Of a stretch of 64,000 bases of DNA, positions 26,522 through 35,615 are shown piece after piece. The stretch spans positions 54,193 to 118,192 of the forward strand of contig JBMNUF010000008.1 of assembly GCA_050946115.1 (NCBI GenBank), written 5' to 3'. The notes under the pieces are model-generated. The model was not told where the DNA came from, did not search any database, and was given only the letters and a program-made list of their open reading frames with translations. The translations under genes were made by a program, and so were the position numbers. The stretch is from CAYFRC01 sp050946115 (GTDB lineage Bacteria > Bacillota > Clostridia > Christensenellales > Aristaeellaceae). Numbering within the stretch: the stretch's first letter is position 1; each line of letters begins with the position of its first letter.

Positions 26522-26714
26522 TGCAGGGAGGCGGTCCCTTTCGGTTCGATATGTCCGCAAGGGGCTGCGTTTCGGGCTTCTGACGGGCTTTTTACTGCCT
26601 GCGCCCGCATTTTCCGCGGCGTAGGAGAACGTGCCGCCGCCCAAGGCAGCGGAACGGATCGCCGAAAAACGCGATTCGGACGAATTCGTGCAGGCATATC
26701 CCGCGAAGCCCGTA
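26522..26714 (+). pseudogene. Decayed duplicate of the 5' end of oppB
   Basis: The RBS region GCAGGGAGGCGGTCCCTTT (26523-26541) repeats the one in front of the real oppB. Translation from 26544 gives VRYVRKGLRFGLLTGFLL, matching IRYICKRLFAGLLTVFVL of OppB, and later EFVQAYPAKPV against EQVAAKYGLDKPV. The initiator TTG has become CGG and there is an in-frame TAG at 26622-26624. It covers about 57 codons, after which the repeat unit begins again with the intact gene. It looks like an old partial tandem duplication now lying in the operon leader. Confidence 0.7.
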
Positions 26715-26757
26715 TCGTCATCCCGTCCGTCGCGACACAGGGAAGGGAGGGCCCTTT

Positions 26758-27684
26758 TTGATTCGATATATCTGTAAACGGCTGTTTGCCGGGCTCCTGA
26801 CGGTGTTTGTCCTGATCACGCTCGCGTTCGCGCTTATGCACGCGATGCCGGGCGGCCCGTTCAGTCCGGCGGAGGAAAAAAAGGTGTTGCCGGAGGTCTT
26901 GGAGCAGGTCGCCGCGAAATACGGGCTGGACAAGCCCGTGTGGGAGCAGTATCTCCTCTATTGGAGAGACCTTCTGAAGGGCGACATGGGCATATCCTAT
27001 AAAAAGCTGGATACGACGGTGAACGAGATCATCTCCGAGCACTTCCCCGTGTCCGCGAGGGTCGGCGCGCTGGCGGTGCTGTTTTCGCTGTTGATCGGCA
27101 TCCCCCTGGGCATCCTGTCTGCGATCTACCGCGGGCGGCTCATGGACTGGGCGTCGATGTTTTTTGCGACGATCGGCATATCGGTGCCGGTGTTTGTGAT
27201 ATCGGTTTTGCTCATGTATTTCTTTTGCAGCGTGCTCAACTGGCTGCCCTCCTTCGGCCTCTCCTCGTGGAAGCACTATATATTGCCGGTCGCGTGCCTG
27301 TCGTTTAACCCCATCGCCTACATCGCGCGGCAGACGCGCTCGTCCATGCTCGAAACGCTCGAGGCGGACTACATCCGCACCGCGCGCGCGAAGGGCGTGA
27401 AAGAGGTCTCTGTCATCCTCGTACACGCGCTGAAAAACGCGATCATGCCCGTCGTGACGTATCTGGGGCCCCTGATCGCGGGACTTCTGACGGGTTCCTT
27501 CGTCGTGGAACGGCTCTTTTCCGTGCCGGGCATCGGGCGCAACTTCGTGCAGTCCATTTCCGACCGCGACTATACCGTGATCATGGGGCTTACGATCTTC
27601 TTCGGCATCTTCGTGGTCGTCTGCAACATCCTGGTGGACATCTTTTACGCGATCATCGATCCGCGCGTGAAAGTGGACGAGTGA
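26758..27684 (+). CDS. oppB: Oligopeptide ABC transporter permease OppB
   Basis: 308 residues from TTG at 26758, with GGAAGGGAGG about 8 bases upstream; no ATG is available at this position. Six membrane segments, first at residues 8-28 after the typical IRYICKRL. The C-terminal EAA-like loop reads LEADYIRTARAKG, the standard DppB/OppB form. With OppC it forms the inner-membrane channel for peptides. It is the first intact gene of oppBCDF; a decayed copy of its own beginning lies directly upstream. Confidence 0.93.
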   Translation: MIRYICKRLFAGLLTVFVLITLAFALMHAMPGGPFSPAEEKKVLPEVLEQVAAKYGLDKPVWEQYLLYWRDLLKGDMGISYKKLDTTVNEIISEHFPVSARVGALAVLFSLLIGIPLGILSAIYRGRLMDWASMFFATIGISVPVFVISVLLMYFFCSVLNWLPSFGLSSWKHYILPVACLSFNPIAYIARQTRSSMLETLEADYIRTARAKGVKEVSVILVHALKNAIMPVVTYLGPLIAGLLTGSFVVERLFSVPGIGRNFVQSISDRDYTVIMGLTIFFGIFVVVCNILVDIFYAIIDPRVKVDE

Positions 27685-27700
27685 GAAAGGAGGCCGCGTC

Positions 27701-28606
27701 ATGGAAAACCCCTATTCGTTTGTGGACAACACTTTTTCTTCCATGGAGGAGATCAGCCGCCCGTCCACGACCTATTGGCAGGACGTCAGGCGGCGCTTCT
27801 TCAAGGATCCGCTCGCGGTCATCGGCATGTTCGTTCTGATCGCCCTCGCGCTGATGTCGATCTTCATCCCGATGGTTTCTCCCTACAGCTACGACGGCAT
27901 GGACCTCGCCAACATGAACCAATGGCCGAGCGCCGCGCACATCTGCGGCACGGATGCCATGGGGCGCGACCTGTTCATCCGCATCCTGTACGGCGCGCGC
28001 ATTTCGCTCACCATCGGCGTCGTCGCCGCCGCAATCAATTTCGTGATCGGGGTGGTGTACGGCGGCATCGCGGGCTATGTGGGCGGCAAGGTGGACATGG
28101 TGCTCATGCGCATCGTGGACATTTTGATCGGGCTTCCGTCGCTTTTATACGTCGTCCTCATCATGCTCGTGTTGGGCAGCAACATCGGCTCCGTCATCCT
28201 CGCGCTGTGCTTCACCTCGTGGATCGGCACGGCGCGCGTCGTGCGCGGGGAGGTCATGCGGCTCAAGCACTCGGAATACGTGCTCTCGGCAAAGCTCGCG
28301 GGCGCGACGACGAGGGACATCCTGTTTTCGCACCTTCTGCCCAACAGCATGGGCCCCATCATCGTGTCCACCGCGTTTCTGATCCCCTCGGCGATCTTCT
28401 CGGAGGCGTTTTTGTCCTTCCTCGGCATCGGCATTCAGGCGCCCATGGCGAGCTGGGGCACCTTGGCGAACGACGCGATTCCGCAGATGAAGATGGCGCC
28501 CTTCCAGATGGCGTTCCCCGTGCTCGCGATCTGCATCACGATGTTCTCCCTGAACTTCGTGGGCGACGGACTGCGCGACGCGCTCGACCCCAAAATGAAG
28601 AAGTAA
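27701..28606 (+). CDS. oppC: Oligopeptide ABC transporter permease OppC
   Basis: 301 residues. A cytoplasmic N-terminal extension of about 40 residues precedes six membrane segments, the usual OppC layout, with GTDAMGRDLFIRILYGARISL near residue 90 as family signature and an EAA loop around LKHSEYVLSAKLAGA near residue 190. It pairs with OppB. The gap to oppB is 16 bases, with an AGAAAGGAGG RBS, and to oppD 13 bases with AAGGAGG. Confidence 0.94.
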   Translation: MENPYSFVDNTFSSMEEISRPSTTYWQDVRRRFFKDPLAVIGMFVLIALALMSIFIPMVSPYSYDGMDLANMNQWPSAAHICGTDAMGRDLFIRILYGARISLTIGVVAAAINFVIGVVYGGIAGYVGGKVDMVLMRIVDILIGLPSLLYVVLIMLVLGSNIGSVILALCFTSWIGTARVVRGEVMRLKHSEYVLSAKLAGATTRDILFSHLLPNSMGPIIVSTAFLIPSAIFSEAFLSFLGIGIQAPMASWGTLANDAIPQMKMAPFQMAFPVLAICITMFSLNFVGDGLRDALDPKMKK

Positions 28607-28619
28607 GGAGGCTTGACGC

Positions 28620-29621
28620 ATGGGACAGCTCTTGCAGGTGGAAAATCTGCACACGACCTTTGACATCCATGTGGGCAGCGTACAGGCGGTGCGCGGCATA
28701 AGCCTCTCCGTGGACGAGGGCGAAAGCGTGGGCATCGTGGGGGAATCCGGCTGCGGCAAGTCCGTATCGATGATGTCCATCATGCGGCTGCTGCCGAAGC
28801 ATGCGCGCGTTACGGCGGACAGGCTCGTTTTCGGCGGGCTCGATCTGCTCTCCGCGAGCGATGCGACGCTCAGGAGCATCGCGGGCGACCGAATCGGCAT
28901 CGTCTTTCAGGACCCGATGACATCGCTCAACCCCTTATTTACCGTCGAAAAGCAGCTCACCGAGCCCATGCGCATCCACCGCCGCATGGGAAAGAAAGAG
29001 GCGCGGGAAAACGCGCTGCGCATCCTGAAGACGGTCGATATGCCCGACCCCGAAAGTCGCCTGAAGCAGTATCCGCACGAACTGTCCGGCGGCATGCGCC
29101 AGCGGGTCATGATCGCGATGGCGATCGCGCTGGAGCCGCAGCTCGTGATCGCGGACGAGCCGACGACGGCTTTGGACGTGACGATTCAGGCGCAGATTTT
29201 GGACCTTTTGCGCGATCTGAAGCGCCGCCTCAATTCCTCGGTCATTCTCATCACGCACGACTTAGGCGTGATCGCCGGCATGTGCGAGCGCGTGATCGTG
29301 ATGTACGCGGGCAAGATTTTGGAGGAGGGGAGCGTCAGGGAACTGTTCTACGAGCCGAAGCACCCCTATACGTGGGGGCTGCTGCGCTCGCGCCCCGCGC
29401 CGGACGGGGAAAAGCGCAAGCTGATCCCGATACCCGGCACGCCGCCCGACCTCATCGCGCCGCCCCCCGGCTGCCCGTTCGCGCCGCGCTGCCCGTATGC
29501 GATGCATATCTGCAATTCCGCAATGCCCCGCAGCACGCGCCTTTCGGACACGCACAGCGTTTCGTGCTATCTGACGGATGCGGGCGCACCCAAAATCGAA
29601 CGGGGAGGGCGTGTGGGATGA
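28620..29621 (+). CDS. oppD: Oligopeptide ABC transporter ATP-binding protein OppD
   Basis: 333 residues. Walker A is GESGCGKSVS near residue 41, the signature is LSGGMRQRV near 158, Walker B LVIADEPTTALD near 178, and the switch His lies in ILITHD. The C-terminal oligopeptide/dipeptide extension includes CPFAPRCPYAMHIC, a cysteine-rich tail common in OppD proteins that may hold a cluster. It forms the ATPase heterodimer with OppF. The stop overlaps the oppF start in GGATGA. Confidence 0.95.
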   Translation: MGQLLQVENLHTTFDIHVGSVQAVRGISLSVDEGESVGIVGESGCGKSVSMMSIMRLLPKHARVTADRLVFGGLDLLSASDATLRSIAGDRIGIVFQDPMTSLNPLFTVEKQLTEPMRIHRRMGKKEARENALRILKTVDMPDPESRLKQYPHELSGGMRQRVMIAMAIALEPQLVIADEPTTALDVTIQAQILDLLRDLKRRLNSSVILITHDLGVIAGMCERVIVMYAGKILEEGSVRELFYEPKHPYTWGLLRSRPAPDGEKRKLIPIPGTPPDLIAPPPGCPFAPRCPYAMHICNSAMPRSTRLSDTHSVSCYLTDAGAPKIERGGRVG

Positions 29622-30589
29622 AAGACGTTCTGATCGAGGCAAAAAATCTCAAAATGTATTTCCCCGTGGGGCGCTCGTTTTTCAAAAGCAGGATAAAAAC
29701 GCTGAAAGCCGTGGACGGAGTGGACCTTTCGGTATATCGCGGAAAGACGTTCGGCCTCGTGGGCGAATCCGGCTGCGGCAAGACGACCATCGGCAGGACG
29801 CTCGTCAGGCTCTATGCGCCGACCGACGGGCAGATCCTCTACGACGGCGCGGACATCGCGCGGCTGGACCAAAAGGCGCTTTTGCCGTACCGCCGCCGCA
29901 TGCAGATGATCTTTCAGGACCCGTATGCTTCGCTCGACCCGCGCATGACCGTGAGCGCGATCATCGGGGAGCCGCTGAAATACCGAAAGGATATGTCCTC
30001 CAAGGACAAGATCGACCGCGTGCGCGAATTGGTCGCGACGGTGGGTCTCAAGAGCGACCACCTTCTGCGCTATCCGCACGAATTTTCGGGCGGGCAGAGG
30101 CAGCGCATCGGCATCGCCCGCGCGCTGGCATCCGACCCGGAGTTTATCGTGTGCGACGAGCCGATCTCGGCGCTGGATGTGTCCATTCAGGCGCAGATCA
30201 TCAATACCTTGGAGGAGCTTCAGGAGAAGTTCTCGCTGACGTACCTGTTCGTGTCGCACGATTTGTCCATGGTGCGCCACATTTCGCACGACGTGGGCGT
30301 AATGTACCTCGGGCGCATGGTCGAAACCGCGCCGGTGGATGAACTGTACCGCAACATGCAGCACCCGTACACGAAGGCGCTGCTCTCCGCCGTACCCGTG
30401 CCCGACCCCGACATCGCCGCGAGAAATGAGCGGATTCGGCTGGAGGGCGACGTGCCCACGCCGATCGATCCGCCGCCCGGCTGCCGCTTCGCGTCGCGCT
30501 GCCCGTATGCGACGGCGCGCTGCACGCAGGAAATGCCGCAGCTTCGCGACATCGGCGGCGGGCATCGCGTGGCGTGTTTTTGCGTGTAA
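29618..30589 (+). CDS. oppF: Oligopeptide ABC transporter ATP-binding protein OppF
   Basis: 323 residues from the ATG at 29618; the longer frame runs back into oppD and is not used. Walker A GESGCGKTTIGRT, Q-loop FQDPYASLDPR, signature FSGGQRQRIG, Walker B FIVCDEPISALD and switch SHDLSMV are all intact. The C-terminal extension carries CRFASRCPYATARC, as in OppD. The N-terminal FFKSRIKTLKAVDGVDLSV is typical of OppF. It is the last gene of the operon. No plus-strand terminator with a T-run is visible; the hairpin at 30612-30648 is better suited to the opposite gene but could stop both. Confidence 0.95.
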   Translation: MKDVLIEAKNLKMYFPVGRSFFKSRIKTLKAVDGVDLSVYRGKTFGLVGESGCGKTTIGRTLVRLYAPTDGQILYDGADIARLDQKALLPYRRRMQMIFQDPYASLDPRMTVSAIIGEPLKYRKDMSSKDKIDRVRELVATVGLKSDHLLRYPHEFSGGQRQRIGIARALASDPEFIVCDEPISALDVSIQAQIINTLEELQEKFSLTYLFVSHDLSMVRHISHDVGVMYLGRMVETAPVDELYRNMQHPYTKALLSAVPVPDPDIAARNERIRLEGDVPTPIDPPPGCRFASRCPYATARCTQEMPQLRDIGGGHRVACFCV

Positions 30590-30611
30590 TCCCCGACGGA
30601 TCCCCTGTAAA

Positions 30612-30648
30612 AATACAAGCGGCTGCCGCAAATGTTTGCGGCAGCCGC
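30612..30648 (-). terminator. Terminator of the rubrerythrin gene
   Basis: GCGGCTGCCGCA/TGCGGCAGCCGC, a 12-bp perfect stem; on the minus strand it is followed by CTTGTATTTTTAC. It sits between convergent oppF and rbr. Confidence 0.85.
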
Positions 30649-30662
30649 GTGGTCTACAGAAA

Positions 30663-31202
30663 TCAGTAGTTCGTCGCGTGAATCTGGAAATAGCTCTGCG
30701 GGTGGTCGCACACGGGGCAGACCTCGGGCGCCTGCTTGCCGATGTGCAGGTGGCCGCAGTTGAGGCAGTGCCAGATTTTGTCGCCGTCTGCGGAGAAGAC
30801 GACGCCGTTTTCGATGTTGGCGACCAGCTTGCGGTAGCGCTCTTCGTGCTCTTTTTCGATCGCCGCGACGCCCTCGAACTGTGCGGCGATGTCTTCAAAG
30901 CCCTCGGCGCGCGCCTGCGCGGCGAATTCCTTATACATTTCCGTCCATTCGTAGTTTTCGCCCGCGGCGGCGTCCAAAAGGTTTTCCGAGGTCGTGCCGA
31001 TGCCGTGCATCAGCTTAAACCACAGCTTGGCGTGCTCCTTTTCGTTGAGCGCGGTCTCCGTGAACAGATTCGCAATCTGCTCGTAGCCGTCCTTGCGCGC
31101 CTTGGAGGCGTAGTACAGGTACTTGGTGTGCGCCTGCGATTCGCCCGCAAAAGCGGTCTTCAGGTTTTCGAGCGTCTTGGTTCCTTTGAGTTTTTCAAGC
31201 AT
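30663..31202 (-). CDS. rbr: Rubrerythrin
   Basis: 179 residues. The N-terminal ferritin-like di-iron domain has the ExxH and EKEH ligand pairs (GESQAHTKY, LNEKEHAKL, IEKEHEERY). The C-terminal rubredoxin domain has CLNCGHLHIG and CPVCDHPQSYF. Rubrerythrin reduces hydrogen peroxide using electrons from rubredoxin/NADH and is a marker of anaerobes coping with oxygen. A TATAAT at 31236-31241 (minus strand) and AAAGGAGG RBS precede it. Monocistronic. Confidence 0.97.
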   Translation of the reverse strand: MLEKLKGTKTLENLKTAFAGESQAHTKYLYYASKARKDGYEQIANLFTETALNEKEHAKLWFKLMHGIGTTSENLLDAAAGENYEWTEMYKEFAAQARAEGFEDIAAQFEGVAAIEKEHEERYRKLVANIENGVVFSADGDKIWHCLNCGHLHIGKQAPEVCPVCDHPQSYFQIHATNY

Positions 31203-31235
31203 GATACGGTTCCTCCTTTATTGTTTCTATACTGC

Positions 31236-31241
31236 ATTATA
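31236..31241 (-). promoter_or_regulatory. -10 box of the rubrerythrin promoter
   Basis: TATAAT on the minus strand, 33 bases upstream of the start codon. The -35 region is weak, which would fit activation or a regulated sigma-A promoter. Confidence 0.55.
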
Positions 31242-31279
31242 CCACGCATCGCGCCGTATGATGCATAAAACCCGTTATT

Positions 31280-32224
31280 TTACGAAGCGTCCCGCGCGGA
31301 AAGGCATATCCGCGTACTCTCGATGGCTTCCCGCGCATCCGCGTCGGTTTCGCCCGTTTGCAGCTTTCGGACGAAGTCTGCAAACGGATTGATATCCTCC
31401 GGCACGGAAAGCTCGCGCCTGGGCAGGTCGTTTTCGAGAAAGACCCTGCCGTCTATCGCTTCGATCATGCCCTTTGTGCCCGTCACGCGCAGGCGGTCGT
31501 CGTCGTGCCGCGCGGAGGCTACAGGGCGCAGGAAATCCGCCGTGACGGTCGCAATCTCGCCGCCCTGAAATTTCAGAAGGAGCGCTGCGGCCGTCTCCAT
31601 TTCGCCGTTTCCGCGGTTGTGCGCGTCGCTCGACGCCGCGGAAAACGACAGAACGGGCTTTTGCAGCAGGCGGCACACCCAGTTCACGCCGTGGATGCCC
31701 ACCCATGGCAGCATTCCCCCGTAGGTCTCGATCCTGCGGTATACCGCGCCGCGCGTCCCCATGCGGTAGCTCTTTTGCGCGTGCAACATGCGGATTTCGC
31801 CGATTTCCCCGGCTTGCACGGCGCGCTGTACGGCGCGGAACCAGCCGCGCGAAGGCCCGTCCAGCATGCAGCCGAGGGGCGATTTCGTTTCGCCATATGT
31901 GCGGGAAAGCTCCGAAAGCTTTGGAAGGCTCGTCGCGAGCGGCTTTTCGCTGTATACGGGGATGCCTTTTTTCATGCACGCGATGGAGATGTCCGCGCTG
32001 TCGCAAAACCAGCCGTTGACCGCGACGATGTCGTATTCCGCGCGGGCGAGCAATTCTTCGGGCGACGCATACACCGCCGCGCCCTTTACCTTTTCCAAAA
32101 GGCGTGATATGTCCTCCTCGGGCCGCGTCGGCGCGACGGATGTTACCTCCGCACCTTCGATCAGGGGCAGCGCGTCCAATACATAGGGATAGTGCCCGCT
32201 CGCGCCCAAAATCGCGATCTTCAC
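31280..32224 (-). CDS. Gfo/Idh/MocA-family oxidoreductase
   Basis: 314 residues from GTG at 32224, with GGAGG 9 bases upstream; the longer frame crosses the promoter. The N-terminal Rossmann domain begins VKIAILGASGHYPYVL, with glycine-rich GASG, and carries the family EKPLATS segment (EKP motif Lys) near residue 98. The C-terminal alpha/beta substrate domain has a GIHGVNW segment where the family has its catalytic GxHxxD. NAD(P)-dependent oxidation, reduction or epimerisation of a sugar or inositol-like compound is expected. It stands alone, divergent from polA, with its own promoter. Confidence 0.88.
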   Translation of the reverse strand: MKIAILGASGHYPYVLDALPLIEGAEVTSVAPTRPEEDISRLLEKVKGAAVYASPEELLARAEYDIVAVNGWFCDSADISIACMKKGIPVYSEKPLATSLPKLSELSRTYGETKSPLGCMLDGPSRGWFRAVQRAVQAGEIGEIRMLHAQKSYRMGTRGAVYRRIETYGGMLPWVGIHGVNWVCRLLQKPVLSFSAASSDAHNRGNGEMETAAALLLKFQGGEIATVTADFLRPVASARHDDDRLRVTGTKGMIEAIDGRVFLENDLPRRELSVPEDINPFADFVRKLQTGETDADAREAIESTRICLSARDAS

Positions 32225-32255
32225 CTCGCATCGCCTCCGCAGATTCTGTAGCCCG

Positions 32256-32284
32256 ATGATATCATTTCGCGCGCCGTTTGTCAA
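32256..32284 (-). promoter_or_regulatory. Promoter of the Gfo/Idh oxidoreductase gene
   Basis: Minus-strand TTGACA, 17-bp spacer, TATCAT, 31 bases before the GTG start. Confidence 0.85.
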
Positions 32285-32336
32285 CCCGCGCGGCGGGCAC
32301 GCAGCGGTCTTCGGAAAACCGAAAATCGCGCTTTTC

Positions 32337-32365
32337 TTGACGTACAGTGCGAATTGTGGTATGAT
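32337..32365 (+). promoter_or_regulatory. Promoter of the polA operon
   Basis: TTGACG, 17-bp spacer, TATGAT. Its predicted start near 32372 excludes the upstream in-frame ATG at 32354. Confidence 0.85.
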
Positions 32366-32410
32366 AGCACCACTCAAAAGGAAGTATCGAGACGGGAGAT
32401 GGGCACTTCG

Positions 32411-34963
32411 ATGGCTGAAAAAATCCTGCTTGTCGACGGCAACAACATCATGCACAGATCGTATCACGCGCTGCCCGCGACCATGCGCAATGCGGACGGC
32501 GTGCCGACCAACGCGATCTCGGGCTTTTTGCAGACGCTTTTGCGCGCGCTGGAATTGGAAAAGCCCGCATACGCCGCAGTGGCGTTCGACCTGCACGGCC
32601 CGACCTTCCGCCACGAACAGTACCCGGACTATAAGGCGAAGCGCCCACCGACGCCGGACGACCTCGTTTTGCAGTTCGATTGGGTCAAGCGGCTGTTGGA
32701 GAGCATGCACGTCGCCATTTTGACCGTACCGGGCTACGAGGCGGACGACATCTTGGGCACGGTCTCCCGCTACTGCAACGATTTGGGCATGGAGGCGGTT
32801 TTGCTCACGGGGGATAAGGACGCCTTCCAGCTGATCGGAAACGGCACCTACCTGATGTATCCTTCGGGCAAGGGCGATACCGAACGCGCGGACGAGGCGT
32901 ACCTTCAAAACCGCTATTCCCTAACGAGCGACCGCATGACGGACCTGAAGGGGCTCATGGGCGATCCGTCGGACAACATCCCGGGCGTTCCCGGCGTCGG
33001 CGAAAAGACGGCGCTGAAGCTCTTAAGCAAATACGGCACGCTCGAAAACGTGCTCGACGGCGCGGACGCGGGCGAAAAGGGCGCGCTTCGCGAGCGGCTC
33101 ATGGCAAACCGCGAGCAGGCGCTCTTCTCCAAGCAGCTCGCGACCATATCCCGCGATGCGCCGATGGAGCTGAATCTGGAAAACTGGAAGATTAAAAACC
33201 CGGCGGAGGACAGGCGCGTGCTCGAATACCTCGAACAGCGCCGCGCCCTCGCCAAAATCCGCGAACTGTTTCCGCCGCAGGAAGCGCAGGCGGAAGGCGA
33301 TGCGCTCCCGCCGTCCGACGCGCTGGGCGACCTCGTGCAGGCTGCTGCGTGGGCAAAGGCACACGCGAAGGCGGGCGGCACGGCGGCGTTTTCCGCCGAG
33401 GAAAAGGGCATGGCTTCCGTTTGCGACGATACGGGCGCGGGCGCGGCGCTGCCGCTCGGCAGCGACCTTCTTTCCATCGAACCGAAGGATGCATACGCCG
33501 CGCTTCTGCCGTTCCTGGAAAACCGCGAAACCCTCATAGTGCACGACAGCAAGGCGCTGTGGGGCATGGGCATCTCCCTCCCCGAAAGCGCGTTCGATGT
33601 GATGCTCGCAGCCTACTGCATCGACCCGCAGGGCAAGTCGTTCGACATCGAATCCCTCGCGGAGGGCATCCCGGGCGATACCGACGCGCGCAAACTCTTG
33701 GGCGCGGCGCAAACGCTCATGCCGCGCATCGAAAAGGACGATCTGGGCGAAATTCTCTACGAGATCGAAGCGCCGCTCGCGCGCGTGCTGTCGCAGATGG
33801 AGCAGGCGGGCTTTGCGGTCGACCGCGAGGAGCTGGTTCGCCTCGGTGGCATCTACGCCGAGAGGATCGAGGAGCTGCTCGAAACGGTCCGTGCGGTGGA
33901 CGCGGAGGTAAATGTGAATTCCCCCAAACAGCTCGGCACCCTGCTCTTTGAAAAGCTGGGCCTTCCGGCGACAAAAAAGACCTCGCGCGGCTACTCCACG
34001 GACGAGGATACGCTGCTCTCGCTCATAGAGAAGGATAAGACGGGCGTCGTGGAGGCGATACTGGAATACCGCAAGTACGCGAAGCTGAAATCCACCTACA
34101 TCGACGGGCTCTTAAAGCAGGTCGGGAGTGACGGCAGGATCCACACATCGTTCGACCAGACGAAGACGGCGACGGGGCGCATCAGCTCCAAGGAGCCGAA
34201 CCTGCAGAACATCCCCGTGCGCACGGAGCTTGGCAGGGACATCCGCCGCGCGTTCATGGCGGGGGAGGGCTGCCTCTTGGTGGACGCGGACTATTCGCAG
34301 ATCGAATTGCGCGTATTGAGCCACATGTCGGGCGACCCCGTCATGACGGACGCGTTCTTAAAGGGGCAGGACATCCACGCCCGCACCGCCGCAGAGGTCT
34401 ACGGCGTGCCGATAGAATCGGTCACAAAGGAGATGCGAAGCGCCGCAAAGGCGGTCAATTTCGGCATCGTGTACGGCATATCGGATTTCGGGCTCGCAAA
34501 GAACATCGGCGTGTCGCGCAAGGAAGCGGCGGGCTTCATCGCGCGGTATTTCGAGCGCTACCCGGGCATCAAGGGCTATATGGACAAAATGGTCGAAGAG
34601 GGCAAGAAAAACGGCTACGCGACGACCCTTTTCGGGCGCAGGCGCTACCTTCCGGAGCTGAAGTCGCCGAATTACGCGGTCAGGCAGTTCGGGGAACGCT
34701 GCGCGATGAACAGCCCCATACAGGGCACGGCGGCGGACATCATCAAGCGCGCGATGATCCGCGCGGCGCGCGCGCTGGAGGACAAAGGGCTTTCGGCGCG
34801 GCTCATTTTGCAGGTACACGACGAACTCATCGTAGAAGCGCCCGTTGCGGAGGTCGAAACGGTAAAGGCCATCCTCAAAGAAGCGATGGAGAGCGTGGCG
34901 GATCTGAAAGTGCCGCTCAAGGCGGATTTGTCCGTCGGCAAATGCTGGGCGGACTGCAAGTGA
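32411..34963 (+). CDS. polA: DNA polymerase I
   Basis: 850 residues from ATG 32411 (MAEKILLVDG); ATG 32399 would add four. The 5'-3' exonuclease domain occupies about 1-290 (LVDGNNIMHRSYHA, YKAKRPPTPDD, GDPSDNIPGVPGVGEKTA). The middle 3'-5' exonuclease-like domain lacks the acidic D-x-E motif (AAFSAEEKGMA in its place), so proofreading is probably absent, as in many Firmicutes. The polymerase domain has motif A DYSQIELRV, motif B RSAAKAVNFGIVYG and motif C VHDELIVE. It is the first gene of polA-coaE-slt-lipoprotein. Confidence 0.97.
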   Translation: MAEKILLVDGNNIMHRSYHALPATMRNADGVPTNAISGFLQTLLRALELEKPAYAAVAFDLHGPTFRHEQYPDYKAKRPPTPDDLVLQFDWVKRLLESMHVAILTVPGYEADDILGTVSRYCNDLGMEAVLLTGDKDAFQLIGNGTYLMYPSGKGDTERADEAYLQNRYSLTSDRMTDLKGLMGDPSDNIPGVPGVGEKTALKLLSKYGTLENVLDGADAGEKGALRERLMANREQALFSKQLATISRDAPMELNLENWKIKNPAEDRRVLEYLEQRRALAKIRELFPPQEAQAEGDALPPSDALGDLVQAAAWAKAHAKAGGTAAFSAEEKGMASVCDDTGAGAALPLGSDLLSIEPKDAYAALLPFLENRETLIVHDSKALWGMGISLPESAFDVMLAAYCIDPQGKSFDIESLAEGIPGDTDARKLLGAAQTLMPRIEKDDLGEILYEIEAPLARVLSQMEQAGFAVDREELVRLGGIYAERIEELLETVRAVDAEVNVNSPKQLGTLLFEKLGLPATKKTSRGYSTDEDTLLSLIEKDKTGVVEAILEYRKYAKLKSTYIDGLLKQVGSDGRIHTSFDQTKTATGRISSKEPNLQNIPVRTELGRDIRRAFMAGEGCLLVDADYSQIELRVLSHMSGDPVMTDAFLKGQDIHARTAAEVYGVPIESVTKEMRSAAKAVNFGIVYGISDFGLAKNIGVSRKEAAGFIARYFERYPGIKGYMDKMVEEGKKNGYATTLFGRRRYLPELKSPNYAVRQFGERCAMNSPIQGTAADIIKRAMIRAARALEDKGLSARLILQVHDELIVEAPVAEVETVKAILKEAMESVADLKVPLKADLSVGKCWADCK

Positions 34964-34988
34964 AACGGGAGTTTAGGGGGCTTTACGC

Positions 34989-35600
34989 ATGAATGAAACC
35001 GAATTTGTGCTGGGACTTACGGGCGGCATCGCCTGCGGAAAGACGCGGGCGGCGGCACACCTTAAAAAGCTCGGCGCATGTGTGATCGACGCGGATGAAA
35101 TCTCCAAAGACCTCACTTCGCGCGGCGGCGCGGCGCTCGGGGATATCCGCGCAGCGTTCGGGGACAGCGTGTTCTCGGACGAGCGCACGCTCAACCGCGA
35201 GGCGCTCGCGGAGATCGTGTTCACGGACGAGGAAAAGCGGCGCGCGCTGGAGGGAATCCTCCATCCGGCGATACAAAACGAGATGCTCCGCCTCATGGAA
35301 GAGGCGCGGGAGCGCAACGAAAAGGTGATCGTGCTGGATGTGCCGCTCCTGTTCGAAACGGGCATGGACGCGCTGTGCGACGACGTGTGGGTCATGACCG
35401 CGCCCAAGGAAATACAGATCGAGCGCATCATGAAGCGCAACGGAAAGACGCGCTCGCAGGCGGAGGCGCGCATCGCCTCGCAAATGCCCCTCTCCGAAAA
35501 GGAAGAGCGCGCGGGGCGCGTGATTCGGACGGACAGGCCGCGCGAGGAGACGGAGAAGGAACTCGGCAACCTCTATCAGGAGCTGCTCAAGCGGCTATAG
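34989..35600 (+). CDS. coaE: Dephospho-CoA kinase
   Basis: 203 residues. P-loop GGIACGKT near residue 11, followed by GACVIDADEI, and the family segment VLDVPLLFETGMD near 115. It phosphorylates the 3' hydroxyl of dephospho-CoA, the last step of coenzyme A synthesis. It lies 25 bases after polA, a frequent pairing in Firmicutes, and 15 bases before the lytic transglycosylase. The preceding step, coaD, is at 57422-57919 in the same window but not in the same operon. Confidence 0.96.
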   Translation: MNETEFVLGLTGGIACGKTRAAAHLKKLGACVIDADEISKDLTSRGGAALGDIRAAFGDSVFSDERTLNREALAEIVFTDEEKRRALEGILHPAIQNEMLRLMEEARERNEKVIVLDVPLLFETGMDALCDDVWVMTAPKEIQIERIMKRNGKTRSQAEARIASQMPLSEKEERAGRVIRTDRPREETEKELGNLYQELLKRL

Positions 35601-35615
35601 CGGGAGGATGTGCGT

